Assembly (NCBI GenBank): GCA_902729315.2
Contig: LR746278.1
Location: 126,501-190,500, forward strand
Source of the DNA: Spirodela intermedia
Lineage: Eukaryota > Streptophyta > Magnoliopsida > Alismatales > Araceae
Reading direction: 5' to 3'
Length of the DNA stretch: 64,000 bases
Shown: piece by piece, positions 23,179-33,257 of the stretch
Layout of the letters: each line of letters begins with the position of its first letter
Position numbering within the stretch: position 1 is the stretch's first letter
The notes under the pieces: model-generated
The model's database searches: none
Told to the model about the DNA's origin: nothing
Seen by the model: only the letters and a program-made list of their open reading frames with translations
Program-made: the position numbers and the translations under genes

Positions 23179-25908
23179 TCAGAGCTCGTTGTCAATGATG
23201 TTCTTGATCATCTCCGCAGGGACGAGCCCTTCGGTTCTGATGGCCTCTTTGTTAGGGTCTGGACTGATGAAGTACAATGTCGGCAACCCTCTGACCTGGA
23301 AGATTCCCCAAAAAAAGTCAAACAATTGGATAAACAGTCTGGGCTGGGGCCAGATAAATAAATACACACATAAGACGAGTGGGTAACTTCTCGAGTACCT
23401 GCATATCATTCGCAAAGTCATACTCCTCATCTGTGTCAACCTTGACGAACAGGACGTTGTTCTCGTACTCTACCGCAAGCTGGCGGGCATTGAGAGAAAT
23501 AACAAGGAACTTCAGAAATTAAGATTCTTAGACACGGTCACAATGATAAGCTGCTTCTTGTGAAAAAAAGAATTCCTCATTGCACAAAATCTAGGACATA
23601 TGCTCTTAACATACGGGGAACCTAACAGCAAGCCCTGCTGATGTGATCCGCAGCACAATAAAGTACCCATAAAGTCAAAGAAGATTAATGTCCCGGCCAT
23701 CCCGACATAAAATCCGAGGTAAGTTGCTGCAAATTCTTCTCCAATTCACGCTCAATTTGTTGGGACTTTGCAGGTCCTATGCTGGCACATGTTGAGGCTA
23801 TGCGGCTTTACTGACAATGTATGTTTGTGGTGAAGATGAAGATGAAGATGAAGATGAAGAAGAAAAAGTTGAGTTGATCAACTAATTCGCAGGAGCATTT
23901 TTTTGAATTTTCGGAGAACCAACTTGTGGAGACCACCTCTTAAACAGATCAACTTGTTTCCTTTATTTTTCTAGAGTTTGCACCTTGCTGTTCCTGTCTG
24001 TAGTCCGATCAGTTTCTCTTCTGGGTTCGGTCTGCATCCAAGAATTTGTACCAAGATCCTGAGAGATTCAGAGATTAAAAGGTCCGTCCTCGTCCCCATC
24101 TTTTTTGGTTAGGAAAATAAACAGCGCCAGCAATCGCAAGAATGGAAACATCAACTCACTTTTACCCCGCAGATCACCAGAAAAATCACGCGCCCCAATC
24201 TCTTCTTATTCATGGGATGGAACATCCTCAAAGGCATCAACATGGGGCACCCAAACAAGATTATAGGGCTGACCCAGAAGGCATCCTTCTTATGTTCAAG
24301 TAGAAATGTCGACGGACCTCCATCGACGCATTTCCATGTGGGTTCACCCAGAAGCGGTCACACAGCATCATCGTCAAACTTTGTAGAAGAGCCCGCTTTC
24401 AGACTGGCTAAAGTCTGCAGGCAGCTTCCACAGGTTGAGCCCATGGCTAAAGTCGCCATCTAGAGAAAAGCTACATGAATACAATGTAATTTCGCCATAC
24501 TTGCATGGTTTTCATCTTGCACATTCTAAATCCCAACCAACTTCCCATGTAAATAGCCCACCTCTGATTCTATGAAAGAACCGTGCCTCCCCCAACAATC
24601 ACAAACTTCCAGCGGACAGTGCCATTCGATCTCAGAAGGAGTTCTTCTGAGAGGGAATCATCTGTCCGCTATCTACGTTACATCCCCCCATGGGAACATT
24701 CAAGAGCCACATAGTGTGCCTGTCATCAATAGGACTACCCCGATAGGATGTTCCCAGGGCAAGTGTCATGAGGACTGAGATTCTAAGTGAGTAGCCTCCA
24801 AGTCTATCACATGTTCTTCCAAAAATCCCTACATAATTCATAATCAAAGAACAAAGTCGAGGAATTTTCCATTTTCTCTTCACAAATTAACAAGCATCGG
24901 GAGGGAGGAAGAACAGGCAGCGAACACACTTGGGATAAGCAGAAACCAACTGGCTCTTTACCCAGCTGGTGCTCTCCAATAGCCTTCCCGGACCTATCCA
25001 ACAAATCGTCCGGTCTCACAGAGTCAGAACTATCATGCCATGACTAAAAATTCAAGATCGGTCGTATCTTCTCATGATTACTCAACCACCCATTACCCAA
25101 ATGGGCCCTGGTCGCTCGTCAGAGATGGTCAATGAACAGGGACATCATCACTCTGAAGAGACGACGGTCCGAAAAAGAAATGTGACGGCTTGAATACTGA
25201 TTTCAGACAGAGAATTCCCAAAAAAAAGGAAGAAAGGGTAGCTGCATCCGAACAGAATTCACAGGCATCTGGTTTTCATGATGCAGGGGTTACCGTCTCG
25301 AGTTGCTGGGCCATGATGACGCAGGGGCCACACCAGGTGGCGTAGAAGTCCACCACAATGGGGACGCTTCTTTCTCCCTTCACCAGCTCCCCCAGCTCTT
25401 TCGCGGACACCTTCTTCTGCTCATCCCGTCCCCCAACCACCGACCAAGGAAAAGATCAGAATGTTTCCACGAATTAATCAAGGTAGCATATCAAAAAATG
25501 AAGCGCAAGAGCGGCGATAATCAAGCAAGAAATAAACAAATCAAGACGGGTGCCTAGATAGACATCGGCCACAGCGCGGGAGGATAAGCCTGACTGTACC
25601 ACAAGGTAATCCTCCCTGATGTAGTTGGCCGACGGGGAGGCAAGGGAGGACGCTCTCCTCGTCCCAATGATTCTTCTTCCGCTGCTTCCGCTGCTTCCGC
25701 TGCTTCCGCTGCTTTCGCTGCTTCCGGCGCTCTCGAGCCGGCGGTGGCCGCGGGAGCCCTGAACGAAGGAAGCAGCAGTGGCCCTGAGAGGCCCAAAAGA
25801 CAGGGACGAGCAGGAGGCGGAGTGACACGAAGCGGAAGACGAGGCCCAGCTGCCGTGAAGGAGAGGACGAGAGATCGACGACACGGAGACGACTGAGGCG
25901 GCCGCCAT
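23179..25908 (-). CDS. CITRX: Plastid thioredoxin z (CITRX)
   Basis: Thioredoxin z (CITRX) is a chloroplast protein attached to the plastid-encoded RNA polymerase, where it is needed for plastid transcription and chloroplast development. Four exons: 25908-25600, 25416-25294, 23479-23399 and 23295-23179; 209 residues with exact phases. Exon 1 encodes a Ser/Arg-rich transit peptide with five Ser-Ser-Gly repeats, then IREDYLV. Exon 2 carries the active site WCGPC (residues 131-135) within VVDFYATWCGPC. Exon 3 reads LAVEYENN and VKVDTDEEYDFANDMQ. Exon 4 has the cis-Pro strand RGLPTLYFISPDP and TEGLVP, typical of TRX z. The second intron is about 1.8 kb. Codons before 25908 are open, but MAAASVVSV is the natural transit-peptide start. 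Confidence 0.96.
25681..25725 (-). repeat. 9-bp tandem repeat in the CITRX transit peptide
   Basis: Five tandem 9-bp units (GCTGCTTCC on the + strand, one unit with a single change) encode Ser-Ser-Gly repeats in the CITRX transit peptide. Confidence 0.9.
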
Positions 25909-26266
25909 GTCGCTTACCCTCGGCACTGGGCGGCGGAGGCAGTGAAGATGGATTTTGGGTTTTCGAGGGGTTCCTGATATCTTCTTGCTTCCTATTCTCA
26001 CTCGCTCTCTCGCTAACGTGTACGCAGCAAACACATGGACCCTTCTTATCTCACCTGCGGAAGTCAACCCTTTTGACTTCAAGCGGGCCAGCTCGTGTTT
26101 TAGTCAAACGCAGAAATATGGACTCGATATGAACTCCCGTTGCTGTTACATTATTCTCTGTAGATCGCATGGAAAACTAAACTCGCCGAGTTGCGGACTT
26201 CATTTCAGCTCGGGAGCTTTCTAAGAAGGAACGCATCACGGGGAGAGGACGACTGATTCATCAAAA
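25909..26266. promoter_or_regulatory. Upstream region of CITRX
   Basis: About 360 bp between the CITRX start codon and the stop codon of the PMEI-like gene, both on the minus strand. It must contain the CITRX promoter and the PMEI 3' untranslated region. I see no gene in it. Confidence 0.55.
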
Positions 26267-26794
26267 TCAGGGACCCGTGTGGGTTATGGCGGTGCCGATG
26301 GCGGAGAGCTGGAAGAGCTCGTTGTCGTCGGCCGCCAGCGGCGAGCGGAGCTTCATCTCCTTGAAGCCACTGTCGCAGGTGGTGGCAGTATCCATGCCGA
26401 AGACGAAGAAGATGTTGGCGTCCGAGTAATTGTTGGCCTTGGCGGCGTCGGCGGCGGCGGAGAGCTTGTCGACGGATTCGTCGTAGAGTTCCTGGCAGTC
26501 CTTCAGGGGGATGCTCAGAGGTTTTGGGGCCGTCTTCAGCAGGTTGTTAATCTTCGCCAGCGTGCTCCGCGCCTTGCTGGAGCCCAGGTGGCCGGCGATG
26601 ACGGCGATGCCGCGTTCGTCGGCGGTGGCGCTGCTCGGGTCGGCCTTGAGGGATTTGACGCAGAAGTCGTACTTGACGCCGGCGTGGTCGACGGTGGTGA
26701 TCTTCTTGCAGACCTCCTCCACGGAGGCGGAGGCGAGGGCAGCGAGGAGCAGGAAAGAAAGGACGGAAAGTAGGGAGGCCCTGGTCGGTGCCAT
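26267..26794 (-). CDS. Pectin methylesterase/invertase inhibitor (PMEI domain)
   Basis: Small secreted four-helix-bundle inhibitors of pectin methylesterase or acid invertase in the cell wall. The 175-residue single exon begins with a signal peptide (MAPTRASLLSVLSFLLLAALASA). The four conserved cysteines are at residues 29, 45, 100 and 140, in the usual VCKKT-like, YDFC and DCQELYDE contexts. Length fits the family. A TATATAT stretch at 26882-26888 lies about 90 bp upstream of the ATG on this strand, a suitable TATA box. Whether it inhibits pectin methylesterase or invertase cannot be told from sequence alone. Confidence 0.93.
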   Translation of the reverse strand: MAPTRASLLSVLSFLLLAALASASVEEVCKKITTVDHAGVKYDFCVKSLKADPSSATADERGIAVIAGHLGSSKARSTLAKINNLLKTAPKPLSIPLKDCQELYDESVDKLSAAADAAKANNYSDANIFFVFGMDTATTCDSGFKEMKLRSPLAADDNELFQLSAIGTAITHTGP

Positions 26795-27554
26795 GGTCTT
26801 GCGGACGAGAAGAAGAAGAGGATAAACTCAGAGAAGAGAGTTTGATGCAATGGGAGGGAGGACGAGATCCTCCTCCTCCCAATATATAGAGATGGATGAA
26901 GAAGAGCTTTTTTCGCCATCTTCCTCTCCATCTGTATCGTCTCTGATCTCCTGATTAATCTTCCTCTCTTCTCTCGCAGATGCAGATTCAAATCTTGCAG
27001 GATATGCTCGCCCTCGTCAGAAAGAAATTTCATTGAATCGTTCGCGACGGAGTAAGAAACAACCGCTGCGGAATCGCAGGCGGATTCCTCGCATTCGACG
27101 ACGACCCGGGAGGCATTCCTTCGAACCATTCCCTGTGGAGATGCCGGGTCGTCTCCTTTTAATGGAAGACCAGTAAAGTCCCCGATCCCTCCAATCTTCC
27201 AAAGATCGGTCATAGATTTGCCCTTTTGCAGCGAAGAAAGCAGCATGAGCACGATGCACTCGAGTATACGTGAATGTGACACAGCTCGGAGGAGGACACC
27301 ATCAATGGGAGAGAAGGGAGACGACGTAGGGAATAGTATCACGGGCGGAATAAGCCCCCTTCTGCAACATAACATAACATAGCAGCACCCTTGCACCTCT
27401 TCAAGGAAGGAAAAAGAATGGCGGGGAGGGGGAGGAGGAAGGATTTTGTTCGGAGAGAGAAGCGTCAGAGGAGATGGCTTCCCGGGTCATCAACGGGGAG
27501 TGGATTGGAGGAGGGGACGATCTTCGCAGAGGACATGGAGGGTCGTCGTCCTCC
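26795..27554. other. Promoter of the PMEI-like gene
   Basis: About 760 bp between the PMEI-like start and the stop of the receptor kinase gene upstream on the same strand. It holds the TATA-like element near 26885 and the kinase 3' end. No coding region is recognised. Confidence 0.55.
26882..26888 (-). promoter_or_regulatory. Putative TATA box of the PMEI-like gene
   Basis: TATATAT on the minus strand, about 88-94 bp before the start codon, a normal spacing for a plant TATA box with a short leader. Confidence 0.5.
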
Positions 27555-30209
27555 TCATCGGCCCTTCGGATTGATGAGCTGCGAGAAAACCGCGCTGGTG
27601 TTCAGGCCGTCAGATTCCTCGCTCATCTCGCTCCCTCCGAGGCTTTCCCCTGTCCGGTGGCTGGAGCCGTCGGCAGCTGCGGCGGCGGAGGGCGAACTCG
27701 CTCCCTCTGGCACCACCCCCGCGCCGCCGCCGTCGGCGGTCTCCTGCAGCTGGAGGGCGAACTCGAGGTTCCAGAGCACGTCCCCCATGGCGGGCCTATC
27801 GACGCCGTGGTCGGCGAGGCACTTCTCGGCGGTGGCGATGAACTTCTTGAGGCACTCTGCGCTGATCTGCCCCCGGAGAGAGGGGTCGACGATGTCCTCG
27901 AGCGTCCCCTTCCTCTTACAGTGGAGCGTCCAGTCGGCGAGGCTCACCTGTTCCCTGGGAAGGCTCGGGTTGAGCGCCGGCCTCGCGCAGAGCACCTCAA
28001 AGAGGACGACCCCGAAGGAGTAGACGTCGGACTTGTCAGTGAGCTGCTGCCGCCGGAAGTATTCCGGGTCGAGGTAGCCGAAGCTGCCCTTCACCACCGT
28101 GCTTACATGCGTCTGGCCGATGGCGGAGGGGCCCGTCTTGGAGAGCCCAAAGTCGGAGACTTTGGCGACCCATTTCTCGTCCACTAGGATATTGGTGGTC
28201 TTCACGTCGCGGTGGATGATGGGGTACTTGGCGCCGGTGTGAAGGTAGTGCAGGCCCCTGGCGGCCCCGATGCAGATCTCCAGCCGCTGCTTCCACGGCA
28301 GCGGGGACTTGCAGCCGCCGCCCTTGTACAGGTGCTCGCGCAGGGTGCCGTGGGCCATGTAGTCGTAGACCAGGATCATCTCCTCGTTCTCCTCGCAGTA
28401 GCCGATGAGGGAGACCAGGTGGCGGTGCCGCAGCTTGGAGAGCATCTCGATCTCCGTCTGGAACTCGTGCACGCCCTGCTCCGACGAGGGGTTGGACCGC
28501 TTGATTGCCACCTTCGTGCCGCCGTCCACCACCCCCTTATACACCTTCCCGAAGCCCCCCACCCCGATCACCAGCGACTCGTCGAAGTTCCTGGTCGCCT
28601 GCTTGATCTCCGCGATGGAGAAGTGCCTGCACAGGCTCACCGCCAGCGAGGACAGGTGGCTGCTGGCGGAGCTCTTCCCGGAGATGGTCGACCTGCTCGT
28701 CGTCGCGTTGGAGCTCCCCCCGCCGTAGAGCGGCAGCCATCCTGATCCTCCGCCGGACGCTGCCCCCCCGACCCTCCTCTTGCGGCTATACACCGCGAAG
28801 CAGATGGCGAAGACGAGCCCCAACGCGGCGGCACCGCCGGCGGCCCCCCCTATGACCCCGCTCCGCCCCCCACCGGAGGAGGAGGAGGAAAACTGCGGCG
28901 TCGCTGCCGCCGCGGCCTCTCTCTCCTCTGCTTCGGTCAGCATGGTGGAGGGAGAGGGATTGGGCCCCGCCAGGTTGCCGGCGGTGTCGTTCATCTTGAA
29001 CACCTCCAGCCCGTTGAGGACGGCGTCGTAATACTCGGCCTTAGAGGCCATGGATGGGTGCAGCGCCACCCACAGCTCCTCGCTCCCCGGGCCGTCGGCG
29101 ACGTAGACGGCGTAGTCCTTGTGCACCGGCACGGCGGGGGACAAAGTCCAGCCGACCACGTCGGCGCCGGCCACAGCCGTCTGGTTGTTGATGTAGATGT
29201 CGAACACCCTCTGGTTGATCTTGCTCATCTGCAGCTCGCAAAAATGGAGCCTCACCACGTACATGAAGCCTCCGTCCACCTGGAACGCCCAGGTGAGGTT
29301 GGTGTTCATGTTCACCTGCGGGTCGGGCCCCATGGACCTCGCCGACGCGTAGACGTCCAGCGGCGCCATCTCCCTCGCCTCCGGCGGGTACCTGACGGTG
29401 ACGTTCTTCTCGGCGGCGTAAGTGATGCCGAACGCCGCCCCGAAGATGTACGGCGAGTCGTCGTACCAGGTCCTCCCGAGGCCTCCGGTGTCGTTGCCCG
29501 GCGGCAGGAACTGCCCACCGACGTTGAGCCGGAACATGGTCTGCACGGCGGAGCTCCCAACGGTGACGTCCTGGCCGGAGAAGCCGACCAGAGAGGCGGC
29601 GCCGCTGCCGTAGATGTCCGGCGCGGAGAGGACCTCGATGCCGTTGACGAAGGCGTAGGACCCCTTGTGCGCCACCGAGGGGGTGAAGGTCAGTCGGAGG
29701 ACGCCACCGGCCGCCGGCGGGAGGTAGAACTCCCTGATAATGTAGGCCTGCGTCAGGGCCTTTACGGTGGCGAAGGCGCTGAAGTTGCGCAGCAGAGTGA
29801 TCGACCCGTCGGCGGTGGTGACGTCAAAGTAGCTACCGGCGGGGTCCTGGCCGTTGTAGGCGGCAGGGTAGAAATGGAGGCGGACGTAGTGATGGGTCTT
29901 AGCGGAGACGGAGAACTCGTAGGTGGAAGCCGCAGTGAAGACCCTGGCGGACATGTAGGGGGTCTGCGAAGGTAACGAGGGGTCCTGGTAGGGGGCCGTC
30001 GAAGGGGATGAATTGCCGGAGGAGAGGCGGTACTTGTCGTTCCGGTCGCCGGCCCAGGTCCGGCCATCGGCGTCGATGGCGTCCTCCGTCGAACCCGAGT
30101 TCAGGAGGATGGAATCGGCGGGGACGTTGCCACCGCCGCCGCCGGCGAGGGCGGCGAGCACATGGGAGATGGAGAGTATGAGAAGCAGAAGATGGCCGTC
30201 GGTTATCAT
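27555..30209 (-). CDS. CrRLK1L receptor kinase, FERONIA/ANXUR clade
   Basis: Receptor kinases of this family sense cell-wall state and RALF peptides at the plasma membrane and control growth, pollen tubes and immunity. This is a single 884-codon exon, as usual for CrRLK1L genes. Signal peptide at about 1-22. The malectin-like ectodomain runs to about 405 with many N-glycosylation sites. One membrane segment lies at about 451-474. The kinase has a Gly loop GVGGFGKVYKG (549-559), catalytic Lys570, HRD (666-668), DFG (686-688) and GYLDPEYF (711-718), and HRDVKTTNILVDEKWVAKVSDFGLSK is typical. All catalytic residues are present, so an active kinase is expected. The kinase domain resembles both FERONIA (SEQGVHEFQTEIEMLSKLRH) and ANXUR (CLADHGVDRPAMGD region), so I do not assign one name. 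Codon third positions are strongly G/C. Confidence 0.96.
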   Translation of the reverse strand: MITDGHLLLLILSISHVLAALAGGGGGNVPADSILLNSGSTEDAIDADGRTWAGDRNDKYRLSSGNSSPSTAPYQDPSLPSQTPYMSARVFTAASTYEFSVSAKTHHYVRLHFYPAAYNGQDPAGSYFDVTTADGSITLLRNFSAFATVKALTQAYIIREFYLPPAAGGVLRLTFTPSVAHKGSYAFVNGIEVLSAPDIYGSGAASLVGFSGQDVTVGSSAVQTMFRLNVGGQFLPPGNDTGGLGRTWYDDSPYIFGAAFGITYAAEKNVTVRYPPEAREMAPLDVYASARSMGPDPQVNMNTNLTWAFQVDGGFMYVVRLHFCELQMSKINQRVFDIYINNQTAVAGADVVGWTLSPAVPVHKDYAVYVADGPGSEELWVALHPSMASKAEYYDAVLNGLEVFKMNDTAGNLAGPNPSPSTMLTEAEEREAAAAATPQFSSSSSGGGRSGVIGGAAGGAAALGLVFAICFAVYSRKRRVGGAASGGGSGWLPLYGGGSSNATTSRSTISGKSSASSHLSSLAVSLCRHFSIAEIKQATRNFDESLVIGVGGFGKVYKGVVDGGTKVAIKRSNPSSEQGVHEFQTEIEMLSKLRHRHLVSLIGYCEENEEMILVYDYMAHGTLREHLYKGGGCKSPLPWKQRLEICIGAARGLHYLHTGAKYPIIHRDVKTTNILVDEKWVAKVSDFGLSKTGPSAIGQTHVSTVVKGSFGYLDPEYFRRQQLTDKSDVYSFGVVLFEVLCARPALNPSLPREQVSLADWTLHCKRKGTLEDIVDPSLRGQISAECLKKFIATAEKCLADHGVDRPAMGDVLWNLEFALQLQETADGGGAGVVPEGASSPSAAAAADGSSHRTGESLGGSEMSEESDGLNTSAVFSQLINPKGR

Positions 30210-30315
30210 CGCCGGGAAGCAAACCCAGATGGGGAAGATCTCGACCGGATCGGAGAGGGAACTGGTAAATGTCCCCTTCTCCTGCGCATAGATACGGGAG
30301 AGACAGAGGGAATGA

Positions 30316-30346
<31 letters not shown>

Positions 30347-30815
30347 TGGCGTGGGCCGTTTTCCTGCACGCCCAGTGGGGGATGTGCAGGAGAAACGGCG
30401 GCTTCTCCTTGCTCGCGGGGTTTACAGTATGCTGTCAAGCCATGGCTGAAGTTAGAGGAGGAGGGCGGCGGGCGTCAAGCCGGAGGAGATTTTCTCTTTT
30501 CTCTGTTCTTCGTCTCGTTTCTCTCCTCCACTCGTTTCACCGTCAACCTGGCGTCGGCCACATACAGAAAGAGAAAGAGAGAGAAAGAGAGCTTTTTCTG
30601 GCTACGTCCCCATCTTGTTTTCCTTCTCTCCCGCTCCCCGACTCTCTCTCTCTCCACTGATCGATCGGGCCTGCCTCCTTGGAATGGGGAAGCCGGGGCG
30701 TTAGAGAGGCCAGTCAAGCAGTTAGTTGGCAATGAATGATGGAGGAGACGAGGAAAAACGGAAACTTTGTTCAGGGGAACAGCTGTCCCCTCCCTCCTCT
30801 CCCCTTCTGAAACAG

Positions 30816-30872
<57 letters not shown>

Positions 30873-31286
30873 ACCCAAGCCGCGGCCACGTTAAATATAA
30901 ATCCATTTAACAAAGATCACATCTTTAATCGCGAGCTAGGGTGTTAATGGGCTCCCAAAGACGGTCAAACCATGCAAGCGTCTCTCTTCTGTTTGGACCT
31001 CAACCCAACAATGTAAACTCCGGTCGGCATCAAATACTCACAAATTGGACTCGGAGGAAATCAGGAATTTCTATAAAAAGGGCAACGAATATCAGGTAAA
31101 TATTCACAAATTGACCGGCAAGGTTACTACTTTGGGCTTCATGGGCAATGTACAAGGGGTTCTCCACGCATATATCAGATCCTCGGAGCGCGAAGACCGA
31201 ATGTGGGTTCATGAAAAAGTCAAAAATCCACAAAATGGTATTATCTATTGTCCGTGTGATGAAGATTTGGGCTTCATGGCTGCTAC
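30210..31286. other. Receptor kinase promoter and spacer
   Basis: The receptor kinase leader holds a (GA)n run at 30315-30343. A long (CT)n tract lies at 30816-30872. From 31.0 to 31.29 kb there is an open 81-codon frame (31045-31290, +) with no recognised family and two near-identical short segments around 31134 and 31268. I do not call it a gene. Confidence 0.55.
30816..30872 (+). repeat. (CT)n microsatellite
   Basis: About 28 CT units with one interruption, upstream of the CrRLK1L gene. Confidence 0.95.
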
Positions 31287-32237
31287 CTAATCCGACTCTA
31301 TAGTTGACATTCTTCGAAGGCAGGCCGGGAGGGGGAGGGAGACCGGGTGGCGCTCCTGGACTGGCGCCACGTTGCAGCAGATTTTGCAGGACTCGATGAT
31401 CTCAGGGGAAGCGGAGCCCACGTCAGGCGTCGGCACACCCCTCTCTCTCCATATTTCTTCCAGTAGCTGCTCCCTCCTTTCTTCGCTCGGCGGCCTCGGC
31501 AACAGCTTCCGCAACACCTGAGCGTCACCATGGATGAGGACCATCGCCATGGAGGAGGAGGAGGAGGAAGAAGAAGAAGAAGAAGAAGAAGAAGATGGTG
31601 GGATGCGGCACGTGTGGCTCGACGGGGTGCCGGCAGCAAGGATCGCATCCGAGCCTGATGATCAGGGCCCTGTCGATATCCTGCATGCACGAGAGCGCTT
31701 TGCATCTGGTCACTATCAAGTGGAAGCCCGCCCTGGCCTTCTTGGCCTCGTCGGAGAAGCCCCTGATCAGAGGAAGAAGAAGGAGGAGATGGGTCACCGG
31801 AGGCACATCGTGGGAACGGGGGGGAGAACAGAGATGGAGAGAGTCTCTGTCTCACCGTCGGCCTTTGAGAATTCTGATCTCTTTCATCAGCGACATGCAG
31901 TAGTCCTCCATTATGAGAGTCAGATCGCGGAGGTCTTCTGCTTCGCACAAATGCTCCACCTGGAAGATGAACAGTTATGTACGTACGTGTTGCTGGCCAT
32001 GTAGTAAAGATAGAGAGAGAAAGAGATGAACGGGGTATAGACAGAGAAAGAGTATACATAGTGAAGGGCTTGTTGGCGCTGCCGCGTCTTTAGAAGCCAG
32101 AAGACCTCAGCGCGGGCGTCTGCGCGCTCGCACTCGACCTTCTGTTTGACCACCTGTAGCTTCAGAATGGCATCCACGAGGAGGTCGCAGGTCTCGGCGC
32201 AGTTCTCGGCCAGCCTTTTCCCCATGGCGTTCCCCAT
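31287..32237 (-). CDS. IST1-like ESCRT-III-associated protein (possibly broken model)
   Basis: IST1-like proteins bind ESCRT-III and regulate VPS4 during multivesicular-body sorting. Exon 1 (32237-32058) reads MGNAMGKRLAENCAE and then a basic helix (KQKVECERADARAEVFWLLKT). Exon 2 (31959-31856) reads VEHLCEAEDLRD and IMEDYCMSLMKEIRIL. Exon 3 starts at 31762 with GFSDEAKKARAGFHLIVTRCKAL. These match the IST1 order: charged helix, VEHxxxExxxxxAxxxxExYC, then ExxxxxxxxxARC. The last part starts after a CAG near 31535 (VLRKLLPRPPSEERREQLLEEIW) and stops at 31287-31289. Exon 3 and the last exon are in different frames. Between them lies a pure GAA/GAG repeat (31551-31594), and I find no strong donor in the right phase (GTCGAG in the CACCCC context is possible). 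Either a weak donor is used or the repeat has shifted the frame. Confidence 0.72.
31551..31594 (+). repeat. (GAG)n(GAA)n microsatellite in the IST1-like gene
   Basis: About 14 trinucleotide units. On the coding strand it reads as TTC/CTC repeats between the third and last exons of the IST1-like gene, and may be the pyrimidine tract of an intron. Confidence 0.9.
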
Positions 32238-32330
32238 CCCCCTGTTCTATACCCGCTTCCCGGCGGTGAGAGGCACCATCACACAAGTAGAAGCAACGCA
32301 CCTCTCCGGACTTTTATTGGCTCCTATCAG

Positions 32331-32347
32331 GAAGAAGAAGATGATGG

Positions 32348-32381
<34 letters not shown>

Positions 32382-32406
32382 GAAGAAGAAGAAGAAGAAG
32401 AAGAAA
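32331..32406 (+). repeat. (GAT)n(GAA)n compound microsatellite
   Basis: About 25 trinucleotide units just upstream of the IST1-like start codon, probably in its 5' leader. Confidence 0.9.
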
Positions 32407-32612
32407 TAGGAGTTGCACCAGCTTTCTGACTCTCAGCCCGCGGGCCCGGCAGAGATGGATCCGGCGTGGAAACCAATTCGACGCCGACCAGGAAGGCGGA
32501 CGGCGACGAGCGGGCCTCCGGTGCACGGCGGCGGGGGCGTCGCAGTAGGTTTTCTGCACCTCCCCAAGACGGAAACCTTAAATATATATAGTCTCCCTCT
32601 CTCTCTCTCTAC

Positions 32613-32637
32613 ATATATATATATATATATATATATA
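32613..32637. repeat. (TA)n microsatellite
   Basis: About 12 TA units between divergent genes, a possible TATA source for the IST1-like gene. Confidence 0.85.
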
Positions 32638-33257
32638 ACTAACACTCTCTCTTTCTGTCCCCGTTATCCGTCAGTCTGTTAATCTGTAGATCTATCGAGG
32701 TATCTGTTCGTATCGCGCCTCCCGCATGGAAGGCGTCGGGGGAAGCCGGGGTCCACATCCGAAGGCTACGCTACATGGCGGCGCCGCCGTCTGATGTCAC
32801 GGTCTTCGGTGCTCAGATTTTCGCGCCGGGAGGTACGCGTCGGATTGACTTCTCGAAGTATACACGTGGGCCCGTGATTTCTTACTTACGGGGTTATCCA
32901 CTAGAAAAATTAGAGCCACGGGGTTGGAAAATGTATTATATATAACATGAGGGGGTAAACGTAAGATGCCCCCACGTGTCACCGACTTTGTGCTTGCCGA
33001 GGGCGAAGCGCTGGAATCAGATGGTACGAGAAGCTGATTCCACGGACCAAACGGCGCGAGGGGAGGAGAATCGACGCTTTTGCCCTTTTTTCGTTTCTCA
33101 TGTGACAAGGAAAATAAAATTCCCTCTCATTTAAAAATACCTCCACTCAAAAATCCTATTTTTATCAGTTTATAATGCCCAATATTCTATTTTTATTAAA
33201 TCAAATATTCCCCCGTCGTAGCAGCTAGCTGCTCTCTCTCTCTCTCTCTCTCTCTCT

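Larger units (their letters stand above)
32238..33257. promoter_or_regulatory. Divergent region between IST1-like and lipase genes
   Basis: About 1 kb between divergent genes. It holds a compound (GAT)n(GAA)n repeat at 32331-32406, a (TA)n tract at 32613-32637 that could supply a TATA box for the IST1-like gene, a CACGTGTC element near 32974, and a (CT)n tract at 33232-33257 just before the lipase reading frame. No additional gene is seen. Confidence 0.55.

Noticed and set aside
29058-29975. A 305-codon plus-strand frame opposite the receptor kinase ectodomain
   Set aside because: Antisense to a fully conserved malectin-like domain; no motif.
31045-31290. An 81-codon open frame between the receptor kinase and IST1-like genes
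   Set aside because: No recognised domain. It overlaps the stop region of the IST1-like gene and contains a short internal repeat, so I treat it as chance or an old repeat.
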